Assembly (NCBI GenBank): GCA_965248905.1
Contig: CBDFKS010000007.1
Span: 558,001 to 622,000 of the forward strand
Source: CBDFKS01 sp965248905
GTDB lineage: Bacteria > Chloroflexota > Dehalococcoidia > Lucifugimonadales > JAGWBF01
DNA length: 64,000 nt
Direction of reading: 5' to 3'
Numbering within the stretch: position 1 is the first letter of the stretch; every line of letters begins with the position of its first letter. Shown here in pieces: positions 17,590 through 25,746 of this stretch. The position numbers and the translations under genes are program-made. The notes beneath the pieces are model-generated. The model worked only from the letters and a program-made list of their open reading frames with translations, searched no databases and had not been told where the DNA came from.

Positions 17590-17777
17590 CCTAGCAGGCT
17601 GCTGAAAAACTATTGGGCCGGTCGACATCATCTTGGGGACAGCGACAAGCGTAATAATCACCAAGAATATGGATGTAGTCGTGACCTAATGACCCGTTAT
17701 AGCCGGACATCGTCGTGTTCCTGAGACCATCTACAGGGCAGTTTCACAGAGACTCCCTTTTTCAGCAGCCTGCTAGG
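17590..17777. mobile_element. 188-bp MITE-like element with perfect 20-bp terminal inverted repeats
   Basis: The left end CCTAGCAGGCTGCTGAAAAA (17590-17609) is the exact reverse complement of the right end at 17758-17777. The 148 bp between them has no coding capacity. This is the structure of a non-autonomous transposable element. No clear target-site duplication is visible. No transposase with matching ends is in the window. The right terminus lies directly against, and in frame with, the signal-peptide region of the protease gene. Confidence 0.75.
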
Positions 17778-17805
17778 TCTCCTCACTACGATACTGATAG
17801 GCGGC

Positions 17806-20769
17806 TTGACTGTTGCCATGTACAGCATCGCCGCTGGGGAGGAATCGCCTCCGCCCCTTAAACTTGGAAATCTGGATGTTGCTCTGGGAGGTCTCGCGCT
17901 ATCCGACGAGGACGGCGCGAAAAGTGACCCGAGGTGGTCCAAGATAGGCCCCGACCTGGCCGCGTTACCCGCTGAGTACCAAGACCATGCAGCGCAGGGT
18001 GGGCCTGGTCCCTTCGAACCTGGTAACCCCCTGATGAGAGTTCGTGATGGTTTCGTGGTAATAGATGCGGTGGCATCCTCAAATGGCACCGCCCTGAAGG
18101 ACGACCTAGATGCCATGGGTTTGCAGGGTGGGGAGGTGTACAAGTCCACCGTCTCCGGTCTCTTGCCTATAAGCGCAATCACCGGCATTGTCGGCCTGGA
18201 ATCTCTCCAGTTTGCGCGCCCAGCATACGCATCGACGAACGTCGGGTTGGTGGACAGTCAGGGCGACGTGGCCATGCGGGCAGATGTAGCCCGCGCTACC
18301 TTCGGAGTAGATGGAACGGGTATCACCATAGGCACACTGTCCGATAGCTATGACCATCTCGGTGGAGCGGCGGGCGACGTGGTCAACGGCGACCTGCCCG
18401 CGGGCATAAACGTTCTTGATGATTCAGCAATATGCTCTCCCAATCCGCCGGGCAACTGCAGCGATGAGGGGCGCGGCATGATGCAGCTCATCACCGATGT
18501 GGCCCCCGGCGCCAGCCAGGCCTTCCATACCGCCTTCTTAGGGCAAGCGAGCTTTGCAACAGGAATTGGCGAGCTGGCGACGGTCGCTGGCGCCGACGTC
18601 ATAACAGATGACGTGTTCTACTTCGCCGAGCCCTTTTTCCAGGATGGCATCATAGCCCAGGCCGTTGACAACGTAGTAGCCACGGGCGTCCCCTACTTTT
18701 CCTCGGCGGGTAACTCCGCCCGACAGTCCTACGAAAGCACATTTAGGCCAAGTGGGCAATTCCCTGCTTTTGGTGAGGCCCACGACTTTGATCCCGGTCC
18801 GGGTGTAGACGTTCTTCAGAATATCACTGTACCTGAAGGGTCCGGGGTCATCCTCTCTTTCCAGTGGAATGAGCCCTATTTCTCCGTTAGTGGACCTCCC
18901 GGATCAGCCAGCGACTTTGACATCTACATCGTTGATGATCCACCCGTTAACATTCTCGCTGCCAGCGCCTTCGACAATTTGGGGGGAGACCCCATCGAGA
19001 TCTTAATTTTCGACAATCCCGTAGGGTCTGGCGCTACGAGCTTTCACATCGGGATAGATCATTTTGCAGGCCCGAACGACAGGTTCTTGAAGTACGTACG
19101 GTACAACCGCGGGTTTGGGGTTACTATTAACGAGTTCGACACCGCTAGCCCGACCATTGTTGGGCATGCCAATGCCACACTAGCTCATGCGGTAGGCGCC
19201 GCATTCTTCGACGACACTCCGGAGTTTGGAACTAACCCGCCCCTACTGGAGCCCTTCTCGTCATCAGGACCGACGTCGATCTACTTCGAGATCGATGGCA
19301 CACCTATAGTACCTGCCGAAGTGCGTCCCAAGCCGGAGATAGTGGCCCCCGACGGCACGAACACCACATTTTTCGGCTTCGACTCCAGTGCTGACCCCGA
19401 CACTTTTCCCAACTTCTTCGGCACCTCGGCGGCCGCGCCCCATGCTGCTGCTGTGGCTGCGTTGATGTTGGAGCTGAACCCCTCGCTGGGTTTCATGGAT
19501 GTGTATACTGACCTACAGAACACCGCGATCGACATGGGCCCTGCCGGATTCGATTTCGACACAGGCTTTGGGCTCATTCAGGCTGATGCGGCCCTGGCAA
19601 TAATATCTACGAACGCGATTCCCGTAGCCGATGACCAGATGGTCATGACTCAGCAGGATACCCCGGTTAACATCACCTTGACCGGTTCCGATGCCGACTC
19701 TGGAGACACACTGAGCTTTGCCATCGCCTCTTTGCCCACCAGCGGGGGCCTGATGGAAGGGCCTACCCCCATAAACTCAGTCCCCCACCCCCTCACCGCC
19801 GACATGGTTACGTATACGCCCAACGTCGGCTTCACCGGCACGGACAGCTTCATGTTCACAGCGACCGATGGCACGGATGTGAGTAACCCGGCCACCGTGG
19901 AGGTGCAGGTCAAGCCCAAGCCACCGGTAACTACTACCCAGGTGTTCACCTACTCGGTGAAGATCACCTGTGTGCCTCATTTGGGCAGCGCCAGCCCTGC
20001 CTTGATGCCGGCTAAGTACAGGACAGCGGTTAACGTACATAACCCGTGGGAAGAACCCGCCAATATCGTGAAATGGGTGACCCTATCACCTCCTCAGGGT
20101 CAAACTCCAATCTCGGGAATCAGGATCCACGAGAGCCTGGGGCCTTGGGGCGCCTTCGACGTGGACTGCCCCCATGTGCGAGACGAATTCGGCCTGCCCG
20201 ATGGGGCAAAGGTGCCCGGCGGCAAGGGGTTCATGGTCATTCAGTCCGATCGAGAGCTGGACGTGGTGGCGGTGTACTCCTCCAGAGCGGAGAACCCATC
20301 GGGCAATGGCGTGGGGCAGAGCATAGACATCGAGACGATTGAGCCGAAGATGGGCAAGGGTAGGATACTTCCCTTAATGGTGAGTGCTTACATTGACGGG
20401 CGTAGTCGTTTAATCTTACAAAGGGATACTGTCCACTGGCACCATTTAGATTTCGCTGCTCCCGGACGTTTGGACTTCGTCAACGAGCCCACGTTTCTTA
20501 ATGGTGAAGCGTGGTTCCCCACTTGGCCAGATGTGCCTAATGCAGAAAATCGCGACTGTAACTGTGACTCCTCGACTTTTAAGGGAACGCCGCCATTGGC
20601 TGCCAAACCTCAGGCAGTTGAGTTATCAGTCGTTCAAGCAAGAAATACGGTCTTCATTGTGCAACATCCAGACCAAAGTAATAACCATACCTTAATCGTT
20701 GAATTCGATGACAACCCTCCGGGCGGAGCGGACTGGTACCGGATTGCTCTCACATATGATATTCAATGA
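17806..20769 (+). CDS. secreted S8/S53-like serine protease with Ig-like domain
   Basis: A protein of about 987 residues. The frame upstream reads SSLLGLLTTILIGGLTVAM, a signal-peptide-like segment whose start lies in or beside the MITE end; TTG 17806 and ATG 17818 are the only ordinary starts. The protease domain spans about residues 150-590. TLSDSYD supplies Asp and DEGRGMMQL (Glu221) stands where S8 enzymes have the HG motif, while GTSAAAPHAAAVAALM (Ser541) is the nucleophile, a sedolisin-like Glu-Asp-Ser arrangement. A cadherin/Ig-like domain covers about 606-705 (VTYTPNVGFTGTDSFMF). A C-terminal domain of about 270 residues (YRTAVNVHNP) is of unknown function. It probably degrades extracellular protein. 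Confidence 0.87.
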   Translation: MTVAMYSIAAGEESPPPLKLGNLDVALGGLALSDEDGAKSDPRWSKIGPDLAALPAEYQDHAAQGGPGPFEPGNPLMRVRDGFVVIDAVASSNGTALKDDLDAMGLQGGEVYKSTVSGLLPISAITGIVGLESLQFARPAYASTNVGLVDSQGDVAMRADVARATFGVDGTGITIGTLSDSYDHLGGAAGDVVNGDLPAGINVLDDSAICSPNPPGNCSDEGRGMMQLITDVAPGASQAFHTAFLGQASFATGIGELATVAGADVITDDVFYFAEPFFQDGIIAQAVDNVVATGVPYFSSAGNSARQSYESTFRPSGQFPAFGEAHDFDPGPGVDVLQNITVPEGSGVILSFQWNEPYFSVSGPPGSASDFDIYIVDDPPVNILAASAFDNLGGDPIEILIFDNPVGSGATSFHIGIDHFAGPNDRFLKYVRYNRGFGVTINEFDTASPTIVGHANATLAHAVGAAFFDDTPEFGTNPPLLEPFSSSGPTSIYFEIDGTPIVPAEVRPKPEIVAPDGTNTTFFGFDSSADPDTFPNFFGTSAAAPHAAAVAALMLELNPSLGFMDVYTDLQNTAIDMGPAGFDFDTGFGLIQADAALAIISTNAIPVADDQMVMTQQDTPVNITLTGSDADSGDTLSFAIASLPTSGGLMEGPTPINSVPHPLTADMVTYTPNVGFTGTDSFMFTATDGTDVSNPATVEVQVKPKPPVTTTQVFTYSVKITCVPHLGSASPALMPAKYRTAVNVHNPWEEPANIVKWVTLSPPQGQTPISGIRIHESLGPWGAFDVDCPHVRDEFGLPDGAKVPGGKGFMVIQSDRELDVVAVYSSRAENPSGNGVGQSIDIETIEPKMGKGRILPLMVSAYIDGRSRLILQRDTVHWHHLDFAAPGRLDFVNEPTFLNGEAWFPTWPDVPNAENRDCNCDSSTFKGTPPLAAKPQAVELSVVQARNTVFIVQHPDQSNNHTLIVEFDDNPPGGADWYRIALTYDIQ

Positions 20770-20944
20770 TGCAGTCGGGACCACTGTTGATGTACAGTAA
20801 TTGTACCGCTGGGAGATGAAGGACCATCTACCGCGTTTGAGAATGTCTTCATGCTGTTGTGCAACCTATAACCAGATCAGTCTTACTGCACCGCATCTGG
20901 TCTAGTGCGGCCGCCAAGCTATTCAACGTGGACGTGCCGAGCCG

Positions 20945-21586
20945 ATGAAACTGCTTGGCGTGTGTGGCGTCTTGGCGTGTCTACTGGTGGCGGCCTGCGG
21001 CGGATCCTCCCCTTCTCCGACCCCTACACCTACTTCAGCAGCAAACGCAACGGTGACTCCCCGTCCCACACCAGCGGTCGTGGCAACCATTCCAGTCCCG
21101 TTGCCTGAGACCACGGTGACCTCGACGCCTTCGGCCACTCCCACGGCCCTCCCTCCGGTGTTGATTACCCTTACCTCCACGTCCAAGCAGCTAAGACCTG
21201 GCGAAAGCTTGGATGTGGAGGTAAACCTTGATCCGATGGGGAGGGGCATTAGCGGAGTGCAGCTCTCCATCGATTACGATACTGGGGTGCTTGAGGTCGT
21301 AGGGATGGCACCCGGTGAGCTTCTGGGTCGGGAGCCGGTGACGGTGGGCCCAATCGTGGATGAGGCCACCGGCGTGCTTCAGTACGCAGCAGCCAGGATA
21401 GGGGAGACCAGCCCGCCCACTCAATCCGGCACTTTCGCAACGCTGCAGCTCAAGGTCTTGGAGACGGCTAGGGCCGGCGACGCGACGACATTGACTATTA
21501 CAGAAGTGAAGATGCCCGACGAGACCATCCAGGAGATCCCGGATATTGTGATTGGCGATGGCCTATCGCTGGAGATCTCGTCGTAA
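20945..21586 (+). CDS. lipoprotein with cohesin-type domain
   Basis: A 213-residue protein. The signal peptide ends in the lipobox LLVAAC (lipidated Cys19). A Pro/Thr/Ser-rich linker at about 22-70 (SPSPTPTPT) follows, then a cohesin-like beta domain at about 72-210: VSLDV-type start LRPGESLDVEVNL, GVQLSIDYDTGVLEVVG and GTFATLQLKVLETA. Cohesins bind dockerins in cellulosomes, but isolated cohesin-like modules are common in other bacteria and archaea with unknown partners. It follows the secreted protease on the same strand by 175 bases. No dockerin motif is seen in that protease. Cell-surface attachment is inferred. Confidence 0.82.
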   Translation: MKLLGVCGVLACLLVAACGGSSPSPTPTPTSAANATVTPRPTPAVVATIPVPLPETTVTSTPSATPTALPPVLITLTSTSKQLRPGESLDVEVNLDPMGRGISGVQLSIDYDTGVLEVVGMAPGELLGREPVTVGPIVDEATGVLQYAAARIGETSPPTQSGTFATLQLKVLETARAGDATTLTITEVKMPDETIQEIPDIVIGDGLSLEISS

Positions 21587-21591
21587 ACAAA

Positions 21592-21691
21592 ACTCCCTCT
21601 CCCTCGATGGGAGAGGGTAGGGTGAGGGTGAAAGTGGAGACGAAGTGGTGATACCCCTCACCTTAATCCTCTCCCACAAGGGGAGAGGAGA
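21592..21691. repeat. double-hairpin intergenic repeat (copy 1), possible bidirectional terminator
   Basis: Two strong hairpins lie between convergent genes. The first has arms CTCTCCC (21597-21603) and GGGAGAG (21609-21615). The second has arms CCTCTCCC (21668-21675) and GGGAGAGG (21681-21688). Between them is GGTGATACCCC. A related sequence occurs at 49051-49123 next to the IS4 element, so this is a dispersed repeat family. The position at convergent 3' ends suggests a termination or mRNA-stabilising role, an inference. Confidence 0.65.
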
Positions 21692-21715
21692 TTAGTTCAA
21701 GGGTGAAGGTCGCTA

Positions 21716-22999
21716 TTAGCCCTCCCTCTGCTCCACGGGCCGTCCCACCCACTGGACCTGTACCCGTTCAATCTTCAGGCGCTTCATTTCGGTGATCTCG
21801 AAGCGCATATCGTTGTAGTAGAGGTGCTCTCCTTGGCGGGGTATGTGGCCCAGTTGCTCCAAGATGAACCCGGCCACAGTTTGGTATGCTCCATCCGGGA
21901 TTTTGAGGCCCATCTCGTCGTTCGCTTCCTGGATTCCCATGCCGGCATCCACATCGTAGACATCCTTGCCTATAGCCTCGAACTCCTCCTGGGCTGGCTC
22001 GCCTTCCTCGCCCACAGCCCCTACGATGACCTCCAGCAGGCGCTTCAGCGTAACGAGACCGGCCACGCCTCCAAATTGGTCCACCACAATAGCCATCTGC
22101 TGCCCGCCCTCCTTTAGCTCAGAGAATAGCTGGCCTACCAGCTTGGTCTCCGGCACAAAATACGCCGGACGCAAATCATCAGTGACCGTGCTTTCGGGGC
22201 GGAGCCCTGTCTGAGCCAGAGTCTGAAGCATGTCTTTCACCGAGAGGATTCCGATGACGTTCTCCATATCCTCTTCGTAAACGGGAAAGCGGGTGTGGGT
22301 CTCTTCATCATAAATCTTCAAGAACTGTTCCAATGTAGTGCCTTTTTCCACCCAAACGATCTCTGTCCGAGGGGTCATGATCTCCTGAACCTGACGGTCC
22401 CCAAAATGGAACACCTTCTCCAACATCTCCGCTTCTGTAGCTTCAACCGTGCCTACCCGTACGCCTGCGGAGATCATTGTCCGTATCTCTCCTTCGGTCA
22501 CATGAAAGTGAATTCGGGTGATGCCAAGCAGTTTGGTCACCAGGTAACTGGCTCCCTGAAGCAGATGAATGGCCGGTGACAGTATCCATCCCACAAATCG
22601 CAGAGGACGAGCCACAGCGAAGGCCACGGTTTCGGCTCTGCTCCAGGCTACCGTTTTGGGCATGGTCTCACCGAACACCAACAAGAGCAAGGTGGTCACA
22701 ATGGTAGCAACCAGGACCGCTAGATTTTGGTTGTCGACCAAGCTAATGGCTATAGCAGTGGCCAGGGCCGCGGCGGCGGTATTCACCAGATTGTTGCTCA
22801 GAAGTATCGTTGCCAGTAGCTTCTCAGGCCGCTCTAAAAGGCTGGATACACGTCTGGCTCCCGGCTTTCCCGTCTCTACCAGATGCATTAGCCGCGTTCG
22901 TGGCAATGATATTATCGCAGTCTCCGAAGCGGAGAAGAAGGCGGATATCACAAGGCAAACGAACACGAGAATAAGCATCCATAAATCAGTGGTATCCAT
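21716..22999 (-). CDS. CNNM/CorC-type membrane protein with CBS domains (hemolysin family)
   Basis: A 427-residue protein. A DUF21 membrane domain at about 1-190 has several hydrophobic helices (start LWMLILVFVCLVISAFFSASETA, here abbreviated in meaning to the S-A-S-E-T-A motif). The cytoplasmic part has HFGDRQVQEIMTPRTEIVWV, the CBS pair signature region at about 205-330, and a C-terminal CorC_HlyC domain (VDQFGGVAGLVTL, then VAGFILEQLGHIP). The family exports or regulates Mg2+/Co2+; the hemolysin name is historical. The start ATG 22999 has GGAGTGG upstream. Confidence 0.92.
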   Translation of the reverse strand: MDTTDLWMLILVFVCLVISAFFSASETAIISLPRTRLMHLVETGKPGARRVSSLLERPEKLLATILLSNNLVNTAAAALATAIAISLVDNQNLAVLVATIVTTLLLLVFGETMPKTVAWSRAETVAFAVARPLRFVGWILSPAIHLLQGASYLVTKLLGITRIHFHVTEGEIRTMISAGVRVGTVEATEAEMLEKVFHFGDRQVQEIMTPRTEIVWVEKGTTLEQFLKIYDEETHTRFPVYEEDMENVIGILSVKDMLQTLAQTGLRPESTVTDDLRPAYFVPETKLVGQLFSELKEGGQQMAIVVDQFGGVAGLVTLKRLLEVIVGAVGEEGEPAQEEFEAIGKDVYDVDAGMGIQEANDEMGLKIPDGAYQTVAGFILEQLGHIPRQGEHLYYNDMRFEITEMKRLKIERVQVQWVGRPVEQREG

Positions 23000-23073
23000 C
23001 TGGGTCCACTCCTTTTGATCGGCTAGGGATCGGCCTCAGTAACGAATAATCGAATGATCTTAAAAAGCAAGTC

Positions 23074-23110
23074 GGCCCCTGCAACCTCAGTTTCCTGAGA
23101 ATCAGGGGCC
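23074..23110 (-). terminator. hairpin with 8-bp outer stem and T run on the minus strand
   Basis: GGCCCCTG (23074-23081) pairs perfectly with CAGGGGCC (23103-23110). Inside is a second stem, CTCAG-TTTC-CTGAG. Read on the minus strand the stem is followed by GACTTGCTTTTT. It may end transcripts from the E1 beta side or act in the leader of the CorC-like gene. Confidence 0.5.
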
Positions 23111-23311
23111 AGCCTAGCATATAGTCTGTTGCCATTAGTTAGTGAGGAATATAATCGACCCTTCTTGCTTCATATTTTCACTCTGAACGCGGGAAAACGG
23201 TGTGTGTCCCTGCCTCAATTTGGGGCATGCTATGAAGGGTAGATAATTCCTCATACCTCGTAGACCACAATCATAGCATTTCGGGAAAGGCCAGTTCAAC
23301 GAAAACCAAAG

Positions 23312-23330
23312 CCGGATATGCTGAATCCGG
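23312..23330 (-). terminator. candidate terminator of the E1 beta gene
   Basis: On the minus strand CCGGAT and ATCCGG form a 6-bp stem with a 7-base loop, 12 bases after the stop codon of the E1 beta gene. The stem is followed by GCTTTGGTTTTCG, a moderately T-rich tail. Confidence 0.5.
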
Positions 23331-23342
23331 AGCAGTCGAGGT

Positions 23343-24368
23343 CTAGGAGACGATGCGCTTCACTGCTCCCATAATCCTGGGAACGTCGGGTACGTACACT
23401 CCCTCCAAGACCCTGCTGTAGGGCACGGGAGTGTGGGGCGCCGTCACCTTGGTCGGAGGAGCATCGAGGTAGTCAAACGCCTCCTCAGCTACGGCTGAGC
23501 AGATGTCAGTGGCTATGCTGCATCGGGGGGTATCCTCATCGACCACCACTACGCGGTGGGTCTTCCTCACGGATTCCAGGATGAGGTCGTAGTCGATGGG
23601 TGACACGCTCATAAGGTCCACGACCTCGGCGTTGATACCCTCTCCAGCCAAAGTATTGGCAGCTTCAAGACAAAGCAAGGTCATACGGGATATGCCCACC
23701 AGTGTAATGTCGGTGCCGGGTCTCACTATGCGCGCCTTGCCCAGCGGAATGGTGTAGGACTCCTCCGGAACGTGGCCCGTCTCGGGATAGAGTAGCTTAT
23801 GCTCGAAAAACATTACAGGGTCGTCGTCTCGGATGGCGGAGGTGAGGAGTCCTTTGGCCGTGTAAGGATCGCATGGAACAACGCCTTTGATCCCGGGGAT
23901 GTGGCTGAAGATGGAGTAGAAAGACTCGGAATGCTGAGCGGCGGAGCCGGTTCCGGCGCCTATCCTGGTGAGCAAAGTGAAGGGCACCTTGACCTGGCCA
24001 CCGTACATGTACCGCATCTTGGCGGCGTTGTTCAGTATCTGGTCGAGGCATACTCCAATAAAGTCCACAAACATAAGCTCTGCCACGGTTCGAAGGCCTG
24101 TCGACGCTGCTCCGATAGCAGCGCCTATGAATGCGGCTTCTGAGAGAGGGGTGTCCCTTACCCGTTGTGACCCGAACTTCTGGATGAGACCGACAGTGGT
24201 GCGAAAGGGGCCTCCCCAGGCATCCACTATACCCAGGTGCTCCCTACCGGCGCCACCTGCTATCTCCTCGCCCATGATAATCATAGAAGGGTCTCGCTCC
24301 ATCTCCTGCGTCAGGGCTTCGTTGATAGCTTCCCTGTAGCGAAGCTTCCGATCAGTAGTCGTAGTCAT
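23343..24368 (-). CDS. 2-oxoacid dehydrogenase (pyruvate/acetoin type) E1 component, beta subunit
   Basis: A 341-residue protein of normal E1 beta length. REAINEALTQEMERDP and IMGEEIAGGAG form the N-terminus; RVRDTPLSEAAFIGAAIGAA is the conserved TPP-domain region, and DPVMFFEHKLLY, DLMSVSPIDYDLILESV and TKVTAPHTPVPYS follow. With the alpha subunit it forms the alpha2beta2 thiamine-diphosphate decarboxylase of pyruvate, acetoin or branched-chain complexes. The alpha gene lies 230 bases upstream on the same strand. No E2 or E3 gene is adjacent, so the complex partners are elsewhere. The true substrate is uncertain. Confidence 0.93.
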   Translation of the reverse strand: MTTTTDRKLRYREAINEALTQEMERDPSMIIMGEEIAGGAGREHLGIVDAWGGPFRTTVGLIQKFGSQRVRDTPLSEAAFIGAAIGAASTGLRTVAELMFVDFIGVCLDQILNNAAKMRYMYGGQVKVPFTLLTRIGAGTGSAAQHSESFYSIFSHIPGIKGVVPCDPYTAKGLLTSAIRDDDPVMFFEHKLLYPETGHVPEESYTIPLGKARIVRPGTDITLVGISRMTLLCLEAANTLAGEGINAEVVDLMSVSPIDYDLILESVRKTHRVVVVDEDTPRCSIATDICSAVAEEAFDYLDAPPTKVTAPHTPVPYSRVLEGVYVPDVPRIMGAVKRIVS

Positions 24369-24476
24369 AAGCGTTCCTCTCTTTGGAAACGGGGTTGTGC
24401 CTTGCTAGGTGGTCATGCCAGGTTGGGGCGCCATCTGCAGATGAAAATGAATCGCACCGCACCTGGTGGTTCGACA

Positions 24477-24555
24477 GTCCTTCGACTTGGCTCAGAATGT
24501 AGCTCACCATGAGCGGGCCTCCTCGAATCCGTTCATCCTGAGCCTGTCGAAGGAC
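24477..24555. repeat. inverted repeat of the GTCCTTCGAC-GCTCAGGATGAA family
   Basis: The left arm GTCCTTCGACTTGGCTCAGA starts at 24477. The right arm TTCATCCTGAGCCTGTCGAA starts at 24532 and continues GGAC to 24555. The arms are imperfect inverted copies and can form a long hairpin. From memory this sequence is a widely dispersed intergenic repeat in many bacteria. It lies between the E1 alpha and E1 beta genes, where it could affect differential expression of the two subunits. Confidence 0.65.
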
Positions 24556-24598
24556 GCGGCGCTGTTTTCATTGCAGGTATGGGATGATAAACGGCCTG

Positions 24599-25606
24599 TC
24601 ACACCGACATATTTGCCCCTCGCTTGAGCTGGTCTATGGGGTAGTCGACGTATACGTCGGTGTAGACCTCTCCACTGGCCGGCAAGGGACTCTCATCAGC
24701 GAATTTGATGGCGTCTCTAATAAACTGCTCTAGATCGTTGTCGATTTCGTCCAGCTTATCCTTCTTGAAGGTGCCCTCCTCAAGGACTTTGGTTCTGAAG
24801 AGGATCAAGGGGTCCCGGCTGCGCCAGTGGGCTTCCTCTTCCTCGGTGCGGTAGCTCCTAGGGTTGTCGAATACGGTGTGGCCATAGTAGCGATAGGTCT
24901 TGCATTCCAACAGGCTGGGACCCTGCCCCGAGCGGGCGCGTTCCACAGCTTGTCCCGCTGCGTCATATACGGCGAACACGTCCATACCATCCACCACGGT
25001 ACCGGGCATGTTGTAGGCGGCACCTCTGTCGGCCACGTTTTCAATCGATAACGCGTACTCCACGGGAGTAGACTCGGCGTAGAGATTGTTCTCGCATACG
25101 AATATGACCGGGAGTTTCCATACGGAAGCTAGGTTCATACTCTCGTGAAGGACGCCTTGATTGGCTCCACCGTCGCCGAAAAAGGCTACCGCCACCTGAC
25201 CAGTTCCTCGTATCGAGCTGGTTAGTGCGGCACCCACGGCTAAGGGCACGCTTGCCGCGACTACGCCGTTGGTACCCAGCATACCTTTACTCATGTCTGC
25301 GATGTGCATGGAGCCGCCCTTCCCCTTGTTGGTACCGGTCGTGCGGCCGAACAGCTCCGCCATCATCAGCTTCGGATCAACGCCTTTCGCTATGCAGTGG
25401 CCGTGGCCCCGGTGAGTGCTCGCTATGTAGTCGGTGTCGTTCAGGTGAGCGCAGACTCCTGTAGGTACCGCCTCCTGTCCCGCCGAAGAGTGCACGGACC
25501 CCGATAGATTGCGTTGGCCCATCTCATAGATACCAAGCTCTTCGAAGTTTCGAATGGTAACCATGGTCCTATATAGGTCAAGCATGGTGTCGTGATCTGG
25601 CTCCAT
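24599..25606 (-). CDS. 2-oxoacid dehydrogenase (pyruvate/acetoin type) E1 component, alpha subunit
   Basis: A 335-residue thiamine-diphosphate-binding subunit. The TPP motif runs from GDGGANQGVLHESMNLASVW to ENNLYAEST. HRGHGHCIAKGVDPKLMMAE, GKGGSMH and YRYYGHTVFDNPRSYRTEEE are family signatures. The length and the GRTTGTNKGKGGSMH loop fit AcoA/PdhA of Gram-positive-type complexes. The start ATG 25606 has GGAGGCAGC upstream. The IS1182 element is inserted further upstream at 25747-27492, so it may separate the gene from older regulatory DNA. Confidence 0.93.
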   Translation of the reverse strand: MEPDHDTMLDLYRTMVTIRNFEELGIYEMGQRNLSGSVHSSAGQEAVPTGVCAHLNDTDYIASTHRGHGHCIAKGVDPKLMMAELFGRTTGTNKGKGGSMHIADMSKGMLGTNGVVAASVPLAVGAALTSSIRGTGQVAVAFFGDGGANQGVLHESMNLASVWKLPVIFVCENNLYAESTPVEYALSIENVADRGAAYNMPGTVVDGMDVFAVYDAAGQAVERARSGQGPSLLECKTYRYYGHTVFDNPRSYRTEEEEAHWRSRDPLILFRTKVLEEGTFKKDKLDEIDNDLEQFIRDAIKFADESPLPASGEVYTDVYVDYPIDQLKRGANMSV

Positions 25607-25746
25607 AGCTGCCTCCTTGGTGGTGTGTGCAGAGTGCCAGCAAAGGTATTGGCCGAGGGATATAAAACATTTAGAGGCTGTCGGATGACCACAATCTTAG
25701 CATGGCCGTTGGGTATGTCAATAGAGTGGAATTGACCATGTCATTC
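25607..25746. other. promoter-side gap between the E1 alpha gene and the IS1182 element
   Basis: No coding frame is evident. The region should contain the promoter and ribosome-binding site of the E1 alpha gene. The next bases to 25911 belong to the IS element end. Confidence 0.5.

Larger units (their letters stand above)
23000..23342. other. 343-bp intergenic region with two hairpins
   Basis: The stretch separates the CorC-like gene from the E1 beta gene on the same strand. I see no open frame of note. It holds the two hairpins listed separately (23074-23110 and 23312-23330), which suggests the two genes are separate transcription units. Confidence 0.6.
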
